Positions 11,588 through 25,720 of a stretch of 64,000 bases of DNA are shown piece after piece. Each line of letters starts with the position of its first letter. The stretch's first letter is position 1. Both the position numbers and the translations under genes were made by a program. Source of the stretch: Lagopus muta (Eukaryota > Chordata > Aves > Galliformes > Phasianidae); contig NC_064437.1 in NCBI RefSeq assembly GCF_023343835.1, positions 46,716,967 through 46,780,966 on the forward strand. Direction: 5' to 3'. Under the pieces are notes generated by a model that was given only the letters and a program-made list of their open reading frames with translations, was not told the DNA's origin and did no database searches.

Positions 11588-13928
11588 TACTGGGGCTCAC
11601 ATGGCCACCAAAACATGGTGGTCCCAAACTTCTGGCAAAATTCTCAGGATTACACCCTGGAGATTTTCTGTACCTCTAGAGTCCACTCTTTGTGCAAGCT
11701 TCTGCTTTGATCCAGTTGGACTGCACAGCCCAAGAATGCTTGACTCAACATAAGAGGATGAGCAAAGGACGAGCCATGATAAGCAGCAGCCCAATGAGAC
11801 CCCTCTTTTGTAACACCCACATCTCAGAGTGCACTGCAGCACAGCGCAGCCCATACATGCGAACAACACAGGATAAGCTACAGGCCCTACAATGATGGAG
11901 ATAACGCCCTTTGGTTTGAATGGAAATCTGGAGTTTTCAGGCAATTACAATAATAAGGATCATATAGTATTCACTGAATAATGTTAATGTTTGCATCCAG
12001 ATCAAATTCCACCTCCGACCACCTCCTGCCCTATATTTCCAGCTGGATACATTGCTCTTCATTTTGTCTCAAACTCCTGACTCAGAGTAAGGCATTTTCT
12101 TTAATGATGATAAGACAAGAAATACATAATCTACAAAGCATTCCATATAGGAAATGGGAAGCACTATACAGATGTGAAAGTGAATGTTTTCACACTTTCT
12201 TATAGGAAAGAGAAGAGACAGAACCCACTGAGCTTCTCTCTATGGGATTTATGCTATGGTCTTGATCCCAAGAAGATGGAAAAATAGTGGTTTTCCTCTG
12301 AGGGAAGTTTTTTAGGTGGTTTTGATAAATTTATCTACAGCTGTCTCTCTTTTATAAATCGAACGCTCTCTTTAACCTCTGTGCTGGCTACATAAGCAGA
12401 GTACCCACAAGGACTTATAGATGCATCTAGAAGAAGAGCATGATGCTTGTTAGGTAAGAGATGGTCCACTATAGATGAACTTACTCTTCTGTGGCATCCT
12501 AAGGTGCTGTGCCGTGTAATATGGGTACTCAGGGCTAGCACTGACCCATAGCTCTTTTTCTCAAGCAAAAATATTAAACCTAGGGCCTAAGAAGGAATCA
12601 ACAGGAGCTGAAAACAATGGAGATGCTACCTTGCAAGTCATATAGGTACGGATCAGCTTTTTTTCAGTGCTTTGCACATGTAGAAACAACCTAGAATCAG
12701 TAAATCTGGTTTGCAGCAAAAAGCCAAAGAAATTTGGGAATTGTGGACCAAAATATTTAGGTGCCAGACAGGAGAGCTCAGGACATATTGTACAGACTAT
12801 TTGTAAAGACACGTTCTCAGTGTTCTGAGTCCATAAATAATGTTTGCTAAAAGGTATTAGGTGCCTTCCCAAGGGCTGTCAGAAAAAAAGAAAGAACCAG
12901 ACCAGAAGGAGCTTAGGCACATTCCAGTTTGGGGAGGAGAAAGAGGTTGCAGAGACATCTCTAGCAGACTTATCATAGTACCTGGATGATATGTTTGCCT
13001 TTTCTTACCCAGAGGGCAGGCGCTGGGGAAATATGATTCCTTGCTCTGACAACAGTGGGGTTTGAATGCTGTATGGATACAAACAGCGCTCTCTTCTGTT
13101 TGAGCCACTCCTGACAAGGTGTCTTGAGCTGGACTGATGGCAGCCAGAGGCGTTTCTGGCAGCTGCTCATATCCCAAGGATGTGACAAGTATGTGAACTC
13201 GTCACATCAAACTCTGGAGAAAAGCAGAAAGAACAAGTAAAGTCTGTGGATCTGTGCAAACAAATCTTGTTCCATCCTTATTTACGAAGTTGATCCAGGC
13301 CAAAGCATCACCTCTCCAACCCAAACAAAAAAAATCACTACACAGAGAGCACAGAGAGTCTGCCAGTGTCCCTGTTGTGTTCCTGTATGGGTCTTGAAGC
13401 ACTCAGAAACAAATGGATCGTTATAATAAAGGAGAGTCATTTTTGCCTTATCATCGTATGCTCAGTAACTCCCATGAAAACTTAAGAAACTCCCCCTGCT
13501 GCTTCCCCAAATGCCTATGCCTCAGCCCCAGGCTCAGTTACCCCTTTAATCCTGCGCAGAAGATCCAAGATCAAAGTTGGTGAGACATGGTTTCATTGCA
13601 GCTGTTCTCAGCACCATTCCTGGAATTTGGACAGTTTTCATTCCTCAGCCGTGGGATAGCCAGTTCTGACACTTCAGTGTCAGCTCTTGGGTTTGGCACA
13701 GAATAGGAACTGGAGGCTGTCTCCTGAAAACTCCTGTGCTCTGTGGAAGCACCCTGGGGGGCTACATGGTTAAATGGTTCTTGCCCCATGGGTAGCAATA
13801 TTTCAGTGCCAAAGGGAGCAATTCTTATGCAAGTGTGGGTCCTCTGAGATGGAAGGTGATTTGTAAATATCTGCTATATTTTCCCTACAAAATGGGGAAG
13901 AGAACTGAAAACATCTAACATTTACTGG

Positions 13929-13986
13929 AAAAAAACAAAAAACAAAACAAAACAAAAAAAACCAACAAAAAAAAAACAAAAACAAG
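13929..13986. repeat. A-rich (AAAAC)n simple repeat
   Basis: A long run of A broken regularly by single C. It could be the tail of an old retroposon, but no body is recognisable beside it. Confidence 0.85.
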
Positions 13987-14734
13987 ACCAGCCCTGTATT
14001 TAATCAAAACATTTTGTTTTGTTCCATTTGTAATCATTTCCATCCAATGAACAAATATTTTAGCAATGAAAACGACAGTTCCCTTCCATGGACAAAAACA
14101 TAAGAATTCACGTCAACTGCCCTACAATGCCACAGTGAAGGTGACATATTTTTAATGATGTGTTGAAATTTTCTTTACTTCGATTCCAGTATTTCTTTAC
14201 TAAAGGCATCAATTTAGGATTAACAATCCATTGTACTCAGTGCTGGAGGGTTTTGTTAGGGTGGTGCTGGGAAAACTAACCACTTGTGGGAAAGAAAGCT
14301 GAAGTAACACTTCATCTTACCCTGAAGTCCATGAGAACATGACTGAAAATGCCCACAGCATTTGATTGGAGCAGAACGCCAACCTGAATGTCTGCGGGAG
14401 TTATTTATGTTGCCAGCTATGCTGATACCATGCAGTTTTATTGGAAACACTACTTTTCAACTACTGAAAAGAAGGAACCAGGAAAAAAATCCCCATTCCT
14501 GTACGGGACTTGCTCACACTTGAAAAACAATCACAACGTTGGGGCAGTAAAGCATAGCTATCTCTGTTTTAGTTTACAGTAGTTCTTCATAGCAGCCAGA
14601 GGCTCTATGCACATTTTCTGTTACTATCACATGTCCCTAAATTGTTAGGAACAGTTAATTGAGACTCCTACAGCATCTGACTCTGCCCTATAACTGTCCC
14701 TCTGCCTTCAATACCTGAGTTCTGTATTTTCACA

Positions 14735-14769
14735 GAAAAAAAAGAAAAAAGAAAAAAAAAAAAGAAATA
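14735..14769. repeat. A-rich simple repeat
   Basis: Poly-A interrupted by isolated G residues. Confidence 0.85.
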
Positions 14770-16424
14770 ACCACAGAGATATCCTCTGCAAAACTACTGG
14801 TGAAACAAGGCTTGGCATTTTCATACACTGGGATATCCTCTTCAGCCCCCAGCTCTAAAGCCAGCCATTTTCTCTCTCATATCAGCCAATTTCCAAGTGA
14901 AAAAGGAGATGCAACAAATGGGCATCACCTCATGCTTTTGTTGATTCTTTACCCAAGACCATCACATGGGTTCCTGCACCATCTCAGTGTAAATACATCT
15001 TCCCAGTGCTCTCTGCAACTCACCCAACCACCCAAAGAGGCACATTTTTGTGCCCTCCAGCAACAGGTATCCAGCGGAGGAGTCCGCCTCTGCCAACTGT
15101 GGCTAATACTAATGTATGCAGACTCCTTGCCATGTTCTCCTCCAGCTCACAAGATCAGCACTCCAATCACACACCTCTCTTTCATTGGCACATCATATTA
15201 CCTAAGATCAAAATAGCTCAGTGAAATCCAGCTGCACTACAGAGTTCATTGCCTTTTGTGGAGTGATGTGGCAGCGTCGGCACTCCTGGAAGAGCAGGAG
15301 TTTCTGCTGAAGCTGTGGGACAGACCCAGGTGCCTAACCAGCAATTCAGCAATTTGTACTGCCTCTCAGAAAAGTGCGGCATCTGGGGACCCCGCATTAC
15401 ATTGACTTACACCCTTATTAGTACATTCTGTAGCATCGCTGGTGTGTGTGGTGGTGGGAAAACACAACTGATCTGAAGAAAGGGAGGAGGATTTTGAAGA
15501 ACTATAGGCTCTTTGAAGAGCCAGAGGCTTTCCAAACCACCTGGAACACCACCTAGGAAGAAATACTGCAAAGATCAGGAGGTCTGTTTGCTGGTTGGGT
15601 GGAGTAAAAACAGCTCTGTAATGCTCTGCTTTGCAGTTGGCAGCACCCCAAGGGAGGAGAAGTTACTCCCTTTTGTGAGGAGAAACTAAGGTGGCCACAG
15701 CACACTTAGTAGGGCAGATCTTCATCCAAATATCAGGATGAAATCACAACTTTTTTTCTGAGATATCCAGACCTGCTGGTACCAAAGTTCTCATTACTCA
15801 TCAAGCTCCACCTCGTTCTCCCTTTGGGTACTGCTGACATTGTGAAATCTTTCCTCACCACAATTCTTTCCACTCAGTATTTTCTGTGCCAGCAGTGAAG
15901 ACTGGTCAGGGAGGCCAGGAAATTTATAGACCATAATCCTTCTAGTTCTTACAGCTACATGTGTGATTGGCTTGCATGAAAGTGAAAGTTAAAACCAAAT
16001 AGTTGATCCAAAATATTTAGGATGTACACCAAAGCATCCCCTAAGAACTCAGGAGAATCACAACCAGGTCCTAACTACAACTACCTAGCCTGTCATACAT
16101 CCCTCTGTTTTGCTCCCCACGGCTTTAAGGATCACTCTTTTCTCCTAGAGCTTTCTCAAAGTGTTTCTGAGCTTCAAAATCCTAATTTGATTTAAATCAC
16201 TGTAAAATTCCAGTTGTTCAGATAGAGAGCTTTGGTTATGTTCATGTCTCAGAACCATCTGATTGTTAGCTTGCATGCATGGGGGATAATAATTGAGTTA
16301 CAGACTCACTTGTACAATTGAATCATGATAGATTTCCTCTAATTATCTTTTTTTTCTGAATTTTGAAGGTTGTGAACTATTGCAGGCAGGAATTTATACA
16401 GCCATAAAGGTTAAGGCCAGGATA

Positions 16425-16585
16425 TATTAGCATATATATATAATTAACATAAAATCTATATTATATTACAATAATATTAAATTAAAATTATAATTAGTAT
16501 ATATAATTAATATAAAATCTATATTATATTAAAATAATATTAAATTAAAATTATATTAATATAATTAGTATAGATATATAATCTG
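16425..16585. repeat. AT-rich 63-bp tandem duplication
   Basis: Nearly pure A/T DNA. A unit beginning tataattaacataaaatct at 16439 recurs at 16502, offset 63 bp, with a few substitutions and some extra sequence at the end of the second copy. Confidence 0.85.
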
Positions 16586-19490
16586 TACATTAGTCTGTAG
16601 AGTATACTGACCACCAAGAGAGGCCAGGGAGGCGCAGAGTTAAGGAATATTTCTATTACAAGTGAACAAACAAGTAATTCTACCTGTAAGTCTTACTGAT
16701 AAGAATGTGCAGACGCTCGGGCTAATGCTGGTGCCAGAAATGTTACACCAGCTCTGACAGGGCCTTGGCCTCCGGCAGCACTGTAATGCTCAGCACAGTT
16801 CAGCCTGTTTCCCTGCTGCTGCAGTGTAACCACGTGCCATGCCCTGAGCTTTCCTGTGCCATGGCATCACGCTGCTCCACCTGTATGACTCAAGTAACAT
16901 CACTGAAAGAGGTACCAAACCTCTCCTTAAAATACCCATTGCCCAAAGCAGCACAATGACAGCAACTCTAGCTTGAGTTACTGCAGATGTGAGAACAACA
17001 CAGGAAAAGTAAACAGCCTTGAAGACCTCTCCAAAAACAAGCACTCTCTCTTCACAAAAAAGTGCCTGAGGCACAGTCCCACAGACCTGTACTGCCTGCA
17101 CAGGAACTTCCACAGCACCTTGTGTATGTCTACCAGCTTTCATTATTTGGGCCACAACACCTGCAAACACAGAGACAATGGCAACACCGCTTATTATTTC
17201 TGAGGCTGCTGGTGCCAGGGTAAATGGCTTCTAGCAGCACACTGTCCTCTGCCTGCCGCTGGGGCCTTGCAGCATCCGTGAAAGGAACTGGGACATTCTC
17301 AGTAGAGCAGCTCCTTGTTGACTCAGCTGTGAGCTGCCTGTAGGACAGGGGCACTGAGAGGTAGTAGAAAGGGGCACTCCTGGCCTCCTGCACTCTATTC
17401 TTTTCCCACATTGCTCCTTTCCCCTCCTTCACCCAGCCCTTCCTCATCCTTGCCACATCCCCGTTCCTCACACTGCACTCCTCTCAGCCTACCCCAAAGC
17501 ATGCAGCCCACACTGGCCCTGTCCCAGAGCTTCCAGGCCCCTTGCTCACACCTCTCACACAGGGAACAGGGTGTGGAAGCTCTACCCTCCCTCTCATCTC
17601 CCACAGCTCTGAAGACTGCCTACACTCTCTATCCATCTTTGCTATGCAAAGCACTACAAAACCCTCCCTGCTTCTTGATGCTATCTATTTACCATAATTT
17701 TGTTTCCATAAACTCTCCTTCATTTATCCCTCACCGAAGCACCCTTATCTTATCTTGCAAACCTGACTTGACACCAGACAGTTTGGTGTTTATACGAAAA
17801 AGGATTCAGCTTTCACAACAGTTCAACGTCCACAAGCAGAGCTAGATCTTCAGAACTGCCTCAGCCTGCACTTTGGGGCAGTAAAATGAGCAGCCAACTC
17901 CTTCTAGAGGGCTCTTTGTGTGCTTGAAAACACAACTTTAAATATCCCCAAAACACTTAGATGTGGAGCCTTTGTTGAAAAATTGGGCAGGTGCCTGCTG
18001 CAGCCAAGTGTACCTGAGGTCTGCTCTGCAGCCCTTTGCAGCACGCCCTTGTTTCCTGCTGCCTTCTGAGCCTGTACAAATATGGGATATCAGGACAAAT
18101 GCAAGTCTGTCCCCTCACTTACTTCTGATTTTGGCAGACCAGAATGTGACTGATGCAGTTTGCAATACCATATTGCATCTTTGCCAGTTTCTTTATACTA
18201 AGACTAACTCTGGAGGAAGAAAACTGTGCTCTGGGACTGCAACTCACTGACATTCAAAGCTAGGTCACCTGGAGGTCAGTATTCACTCTCTTTTTTTTTT
18301 CTCTTCTGTTAAGAGAACTGCCAACAACTCTTTGGAAGGCACTAAAGAAAGCAAGCTGTCCTTATGCAAATACAAAAATACATATGCCAATTATTTGTAC
18401 CTGGCATGGAAGCGTACAAGTCTTATTAACTCCTCAGTTCGGTTGTATTGACTTTAAATGAAGGATTGTTGCGCAGTGACTGTTCTGTTGTACAACAATG
18501 TGGTGACATCAGTCCTCCATCCTTTGAGTTGTGGAGCACTGCAAGGTCATGAAGTGATGCATCACAAGTCTCCTGTTATTTCAGGATATGGAAATATCTC
18601 TCAAGAGCTGCATATAGACTAGGGATTCATCATGAGCCAACTTGGAAATTTCAGTCTGAACAGCAATCTTAAATTAGTAGCACAAGGAGGTCTGCAGTGG
18701 AATATCTGGCTGTCTCCGTTCATCCCACACTAAACAGGAATACAAAGAGAAGCAGAGTTTTATAAACAGAAGCACAGGTAGTACCGTTAAGATAAAAATC
18801 ACAAAAGCCATGGTCCCAGATTCCTGAAAGTCCTTGATTACGTTTCATTTCTTTCACAGGGTTTAGTTCAGATCTGAACAGAAAAGATAGCTCCAGCATT
18901 CCCCATTTGGAGAAGAGCCCTGCTTTGGGGTTTGCTTGAAAAAAAAATGAAAAAACAAACTTTCTGTTGTAGCTCTCGACAGCAGTGGTCACTCAGCAGA
19001 TGAAAGGGTAGATGAAAAGCAGAGCAATGGACTGCCATGCTCAGGAGGCAAAGCACCTCAGCACTGGTACCAAACTTGAGTTCCTCTGCTCTTTCCACAG
19101 CATGAAAGAGATGCCAGATGTGGGGCCACATAACAGCACACACCTGCTGCTTGCACACAGTCATGTACGCAGACCATGGCGTAAGGTCCACAGTCACGTT
19201 ACTGACTTGATTTCACAAACAGTGGAGCCAGAGATATCCTCCGGGATGTCCAGAGGAAATACACACCCAAGAACTGGATATCAGGGCTGTACACAAACGA
19301 AAGAGCACTGATTTGGCTTCAGCAATAGATTTTTTAAATAGCAGGTTTGCAGAAGCAGATGCTATTTGCAAAATATGTCCTGGGGTTATCCAGACAGGTC
19401 CTTGGCTACCAAACACCATCCTCCCCTCAAGGACAGTTGTTTTCAATCTTTCTCCATCTGGGAAGCCCTGTAAAATTTTCCAGTGGAGAT

Positions 19491-19600
19491 CATAGAATCA
19501 TAGAATCCTAAGAGTTGGAAGGGACCTTTAAAGGTCATCTAGTCCAACTCCCCTTCAATGAATGGGGACAAGCACAGTTCGACCAGAAGAGATGAAGGCT
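19491..19600 (-). mobile_element. CR1 LINE, short 3' fragment
   Basis: Begins with the complementary CR1 terminus (tcatagaatcatagaatcc), then 'gttggaagggacct' and 'catctagtccaactcc'. The right boundary is uncertain because the match fades. Confidence 0.85.
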
Positions 19601-22600
19601 TGCGTAGCATATTCAAACCCACTCAAGGTTGGCCTGCTCTCGTCATTTACGTCTGAATAGCCAGAGTAGCCAGGTCTGCAGAAGTAGCACTCACTGCTCC
19701 AGAGTCTTCTTCTCATACCTTTTTCAGTGGAAGAGTCTGTGGGGCAACTCCATGCTCATGGGTCAGGAGCTCCATCACTTCCCTGAGCAGAGCCAAAGGC
19801 CTCATTCCAGGTTCACACACTGCAGATCAGCAGTGTCTGGCTCCCAGTTTTCTTTTGGACAACAATGTATACCCCCTCCAAGTGGGAAACAGTCCATTCC
19901 GTAATCAGGCTGTGAAAGTGTAATTATGAGCACAATTAAGGTGAAATATAGCTCTATTGAAGTTGGTGGGAGTTTTATTATTAACCAAAGTTTCACCCTT
20001 GTGTTTTGGTTAGTTATCCAGCTCAAGGGAAAAAAGTCATTATTTAATCAAAATGGCATTTATACTGCAATGCCTCTGTCATATTCAAGCCTTCAGGACA
20101 TGTTTACTTTAATCAGTTCTAATTAAATTGCTACATGAGAAAAATATTTAGTTCTACTGAGGTGTGTACATGTATCCAAGGGAATGCAATGCAAATTGCC
20201 CAGGATCTCATGGATTTTACTGCTGTGTTTAGCAAGTCACACCTAACTCTTCTCTTGCACTCCACTGAAACAGATTGCTCTAAATGAGAAGAAACACTTC
20301 CAAATGAAAACATTTTAAACAATGCAGCATTTACAACAAGGCCATGGCTTTGCTCCTGAGTTCTGCAGCAGTGGATGGATCTAGACTGAGCAAGTGGCTG
20401 GAGCAAGGCCCAGGCTGGCAGGGGTTAACATGTCACTGTCGAGGGAGCTGAGGGCCAATCTGGCCCAGCAGGCTATTTTTTGCACCATAAGGGCATTGCA
20501 GTAAAAAAAACTTCCTCTCTTCTGACCCCTTCACCTGGGCAGGCTGTACATGTGCAGGCCATTGCCAAGTTAGCAGGGACCCGTTTCACAGGAAGCTGGG
20601 GTCCTCAGGAAACTCCTGCCTGCAGGAACACAAGTGTCATGCGTTTCCACCTCAAACACCTCTTCTTTTTTTTTTTTTTTTGATCATTCACGGTGCCCTC
20701 AACCCAGCCCTTGTGTGAAGGGCTGCTGTCCGAGGCAGCAGAGGCTGCAACAAGCTGCGCATGGCAAAGGCAACTGAAATCTAAGGCCAAGAGCAGCCCC
20801 TGATGGTTTCCATGTGGGACAGGTCCCAGCAAATCCCAACAGCCGCGGGCAGGTCACCCCCTCCTCGCCCTTCCTCTGCTGATAGGGAACCCCTCTTCAG
20901 TGTCTCCTCCTTCTCCTCAGCTTGTCACAAGGATCCAGCGTCCTGCTGCCAGCTACATCCAAACTTGTTGCACCAAAAGGAAAGGCAATGCATTCCATTG
21001 AGGAGCTTATGGCATTCCAAATTGTCCCTTCGTATCACACCACAGTGCACAAACCCAAGCAGCACACAATTGAGCAACCTGTCCACATCCAGCTTTTAAC
21101 TAACAGGGTCAGGAAACGGAGGAAAATGAGCTGTGAGATACACGTATGCTGAAAGCGCGACAGTTATCACATTGTGTCCTTCAGTGTGAAAACCGCTGCA
21201 ACCCTGTTACTGGAATGTGTTTGTCTTCACAGTAAACAACTCAGGCCAGGTGGAGAGGTCCTTCATACACCCGAGAAATCCTTTTATTTGGGGGCTGCAC
21301 ACCTTTCAGAAGACGAGTCCTGAAACTACCTACAAAAATCCTGTTCTGCGAGACAAGCTGCAGCAGCAGGAGATGAAGTTATTTGCACAAGGGACTCGCC
21401 TAAAGCAAAACAGCAGAACAACACCTGTCCCAGTCAGGAGGGCTCTCCCCTGCAAAGCTGCACATGCTCGGGGCTCTGTCCTGATACTGCTTAATTTGGC
21501 TCTCGGGGAGTATTTCAAAGCAGGGATCACACCTGACAGGCATCCTCCTTTGTGTCTACAGAGCCTCTCAAAGGACGCTAGTGTTTGCTTATAGTGGCAG
21601 AACTGGGGCTGATTTCCATCCCGTAGTACACTGCTTCTCTGCAGAAGAGAAGTGCTCTATGCTCTCTGCTCTCGAAGTGCTTCCTACCAGACTGAAGTCT
21701 CACAAAGCTGACCAGGGAGATAGGATGCAGCTGTATGCCCAGGGGAACCAGAGACACAGCAGCTTTCCACACATGGGGACTTGCCTGGGTGGAGAGTTTT
21801 CTTAAGGCTGAGGAAACTGATGCATCAATCAGAAATGAAGCTGATGCTGACTAAGAGGTTTTTCCTCTTCCCGTTACATCCCCTACAGCTCGAGAGGGAA
21901 TTTCCTGCCTGGATGCAATCCGGAGAACCCATCCCACAACACGGATGAGTGGGAAGGAGTGAGCCCTGGCACAAGGCCTGCACCCATGCTGGCAGCATGC
22001 TTCCTCACCTGGCAGCACAGCCTCACATCTCAGAGCCAGCTGTCCCAGCAGCTGCTTCCATCTTAATTCAAACAGAGCCAATGACCTGTATTTTTTCAAC
22101 ACATAAAATACATAGCTTAAATATATATATATATGAGAAAAAAAAAAAAAAGGTAAAAAGAAAAAAAGATGCCAATAATCAAAAAACCATGTGTAGTTAT
22201 GCTACTAAAACTTTCCAATGCAGACAAAAATAACCATGCACAACAGCCAACAACAGCTCGTCAGGGCCCTCCAGACAGTGAACACTGTCACATGTTGTGT
22301 CAACACAGGGCACTTCCAGTATTCATTATCAGTTGCACACATGCAAACACACCCTCTTGTAAGAACACCTAGAGCATTAAAATCTTGTGCTCATTTCCAG
22401 TAATTTTCATCCAAGATTTACCCTAGCCTAGGGCTGCAATACTTGGCTGGTGTGCACTCCAGGGGTTGTTCTATTCCTGTTCAAAAGCTCACAGTCACTG
22501 GATTCATTTATTTATTATATTTTGGTAACAGAGTCACTTCTGTTGGCCCCAAGCACTTGCTGAACACAAAGGGGTAAACCGAGCTTTGAAACAGACAGCT

Positions 22601-24586
22601 TAAAACTCTCTCCTTAGTAACGTGGTTTTCTGAGAACCTTTTGCTCACTGCCAACGAGCGACAATTATCTGGTGAATAAAATACATAACTGCAGCTTCAA
22701 AATCACGAGACATTTCTGAAAATATTGGATATAATCTTCAATGTCTCTTGGGTTTGGTCTAAACTGACAGTGACTTAAAGCGATGTCTCCTGAAGAAGGC
22801 CTGGGCAGGAGAAGACTCACTGAGATGAAAAAGTAGTCTATATGCCTATGAAAAAGGGAAAGTCCTATGCAATAATTATTCTCGGCATTTAATCCTGCCA
22901 CAATACTTTGAGTTGTGACTGCTTAGACAGCAGAACAGTAGTTTTTGGGGGTTTTTTTTGTTTGTTTTCTGTCTCCAAACTAGTTTACAAAAAACAACAA
23001 AAAAAGCCCCTAGGTAGAACAGAAGTATGCTCAGCAGCATATAAGGGAATGAAGCCCTTTGGCAAGCAGAAAGATTGTGCAAACTGGACCAGGGAAGGTC
23101 TACTGTACATGGGCAGTGAGGAGGACAAGGTAATGCTTTGCCTTCCAAATCCTTCTGGCTGCTAAGAGCGCTACTGCATATGTCCTAAGGCACCTGGGAG
23201 TTACCCTACCACTGCTGTAATAATTCAGCACACTGACACCATCTCTTCATCCTGGAAAACATATTATGTGAGTGGGTGCTGAACACCTACAATCATTTGA
23301 AACCTGGCACCATTTGCAACAGGAGGCCAAAGAGTGGGAAACTTGCTTTAAATACCATAAAGGAAAAGGCACATTACCAGCTAGCGTAGCTATCAAGGCT
23401 ATCTTTAGCCAAAGTTTAAATTCATTCACATCTCCTCAGTAGCAATACTCTGCCTTCACTCGTTTCTGTAAAACAGTCTCTGACCTAGGAACACCCCATG
23501 GCAGGATGGAGGGGAGGCCATCACAAACAGTCTCTCCAGAAAGCCACTGGGGCTGAGGCCTTCCAGTCAATTTCACCCAAACATTCCACACCCACCCATA
23601 GCAGAGGGGCTCAGAGAGCAAAAACCCTACAGTGTCCAGGCTATAAAGGGGTCTTACAGCTTTTCCTTCTTGCCAGCCCTAAGCATAACCCTCTTTGGCA
23701 CTGTCACAGAACCAGAAGCAGGCACTGAATGCTCACTGAGTGCCCAGAGTGCCATAAAGGCACTTAGGAGGAGGGATGCTCTTTGCCAGATGACAAGATC
23801 TTCAGAGCTATAAAATAATAACTAAATACAAGAGCCGTGTGGTGGGGGAAAAGGGCCAGTTAACACTCTGCCTTTAAATTGCAGCTGGCACAAATCAGCA
23901 AACTTCAGTGACTGCTACAGCAAAGAGTCAGTTCTCTTCTTCCCAGTTGTGTTTGTTTCAGAAGCACAGTGGGAGGACTGCTGGGAGAGAAGAGCAAGGG
24001 GCAGCTGGATTGGATCTCCCCTGACAGCTCCTCTCCTGCTGCCTTCCTTACAGCAGGCACTTGTAGCAAGGCTGGTTTGATCTAGGGCCTGCGCGTAGCT
24101 GACCCAGCCCTAGATAGCACCACTGGCTCTCTGTGGGCTCCTTGAGGCCGCTGATCCCTTCCACAGCATCAGGCTGGTTTAACCGGTGGAGCAGCACATC
24201 TCCTCCTGACAGTGCTGGAGTCAGCAGAAGCCTGGATGGGAGCGTAATGCAGGGATGGGCACTCTCAAAGCAGACAGAGACTCTGTAAAGGTTGTGCAGC
24301 TGTTGGCTGTGCGGAGATTGCACTGTCCAAATTTCGCCCAGAGGTAACTTCTTATGTGTGCACACAGACTACAGGAACAGCATCTGGTGCGTGCAGCCAT
24401 GCTCAGGGTGTGCAACAGCACTGCGTGCTCAGCCTGAGCACTCGAAGTGCACTGCTGCAGTGGGGTGGCATCACCAACCTGTCTGTGGGAAAAGGAGCTG
24501 GGAACAGCCCTGCCACATCCCCTCAGCCCACACTGTAGCCAAGGCAGAGGTATTCACTGTGAATACAAAACCTGGGATTTAAGTGG
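19601..24586. other. Intergenic region, no gene recognised
   Basis: Unique-looking DNA with a poly-T run near 20668 and an AT/A-rich run near 22120-22165. I found no splice-consistent coding exons and no named repeat. Confidence 0.45.
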
Positions 24587-24788
24587 GGGAAAGGGAAAAG
24601 GAAGAAAAGAGAAAAGGAGGGAGGAAAAGGAGAAGAAAGAAAAAGAGAGAAAAAGGTAAAAGGAAAAAATAAATAAAAAGGAAAAGAAATTAAAAAAAAA
24701 ATGAAAGGTTTAAAAACGGAAGATAAAAAGACGGAAAAAGAAAAGAACAGAAAATGAAAAAGAAAGGAAAAATGAAAAGAAAAAGACC
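24587..24788. repeat. Polypurine (GA-rich) tract of about 200 bp
   Basis: The plus strand is almost entirely A and G for about 200 bases, with only scattered T and C. Such tracts can form triplex DNA. It ends about 240 bp upstream of the probable TATA box of the C8orf58-like gene. The long minus-strand open frame here is a by-product of the composition. Confidence 0.85.
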
Positions 24789-25019
24789 CACTCTGCTCTC
24801 TTCCCCACCCAAAGCATTCCAGCCTTTCCTTTCCTGCCACTTGAGAGGGGGGTTGTTTATTGACATTATGCAAGTGCTGAAATATTTTTCTTTTTCTGCT
24901 CTCCCGTCTTTTCTTTTGTAAAAAAAGTTCTTCCCCCTCCCTCCTCTGGGGGTTGCGAAGGTAGTTCAAACCCCTCCAGCCATCTCGGCTTATCAGTCGA
25001 GGGAGATGCATTCCTCAGG

Positions 25020-25720
25020 GCTGCTCCCTTTATAAGCCGCCGCCGGCCGCCCGCGCGCCGCTCCGCAGCCCGCGCAGTTCCGCGCCCTGCCATGCCCTAA
25101 CCCGGCCCAAAGGACGCGCGGCAGCGCTGGGAGAGCCCGGCGGCGATGCCCCCCCGGCGCTGAGTCGCGCTGCCGCCGGGATGTTCGCCTGGCACCGGAG
25201 CTTTCCCCTGGGAGCGCCCTGGAAGAGAGGTGAGCCCGGCCGCCCCGCGGCACACCCCCGGCCCCGCTCCTCCTTCCCTAAGGGTACTTAGGGCTGCCCG
25301 GCCCGGCCCGCCCCGCTCCCGGCCCGATGCTGCGCTCGCTGTTCTCCGGCTGCCTCTGTCCCCACGCAGGTAAGGCGGCAGCGAGCGGCCCGGGCTGCGG
25401 AACCCGCTTCGCTGCCCCTCTGAAAGAGGCTCGGCTCGTAAGCGCGGATGGGCTCGGGAGGGAGCGGGAGAGACGGGAGAGCCCTGACTCGAGCGGGCTG
25501 CGGGGCCAAGGGGGCACGGTGAAAGAGGGGATTAGCATCTGTAGAGGCTGTGCGCGCTTTTATCTTCGCGGGCATTGTTGTGGCTTTGCACGGACGTGAG
25601 GCAGAGCAGGTCTGCGTGCCTGCCGCCGTGCCGGCGATGGGCACCTCCTCGCTGTCGGGGCTGGCGCATCCCAGCTGGCGCAACGCGGATTATCGCGGCT
25701 CTGAGAGGTTTTGCTCGTTC
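25020..25720. promoter_or_regulatory. CpG-island promoter of the C8orf58-like gene
   Basis: Dense CpG sequence begins abruptly at about 25,030 and covers both candidate first exons. A TTTATAAG box at 25029-25036 would place transcription start near 25,060 and give a 5' UTR of roughly 120 bases before the ATG at 25,181. The purine tract lies just upstream. Confidence 0.75.

Larger units (their letters stand above)
11588..19490. other. Intergenic region, no gene recognised
   Basis: About 7.9 kb with no exon set that I can support. It holds A-rich runs at 13929-13986 and 14735-14769 and an AT-rich duplication near 16439-16577. Scattered open frames are short and lack domains. A lncRNA cannot be excluded from sequence alone. 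Confidence 0.5.

Noticed and set aside
24523-25011. 162-codon minus-strand open frame rich in phenylalanine and serine
   Set aside because: It is the complement of the polypurine tract; composition explains the lack of stops.
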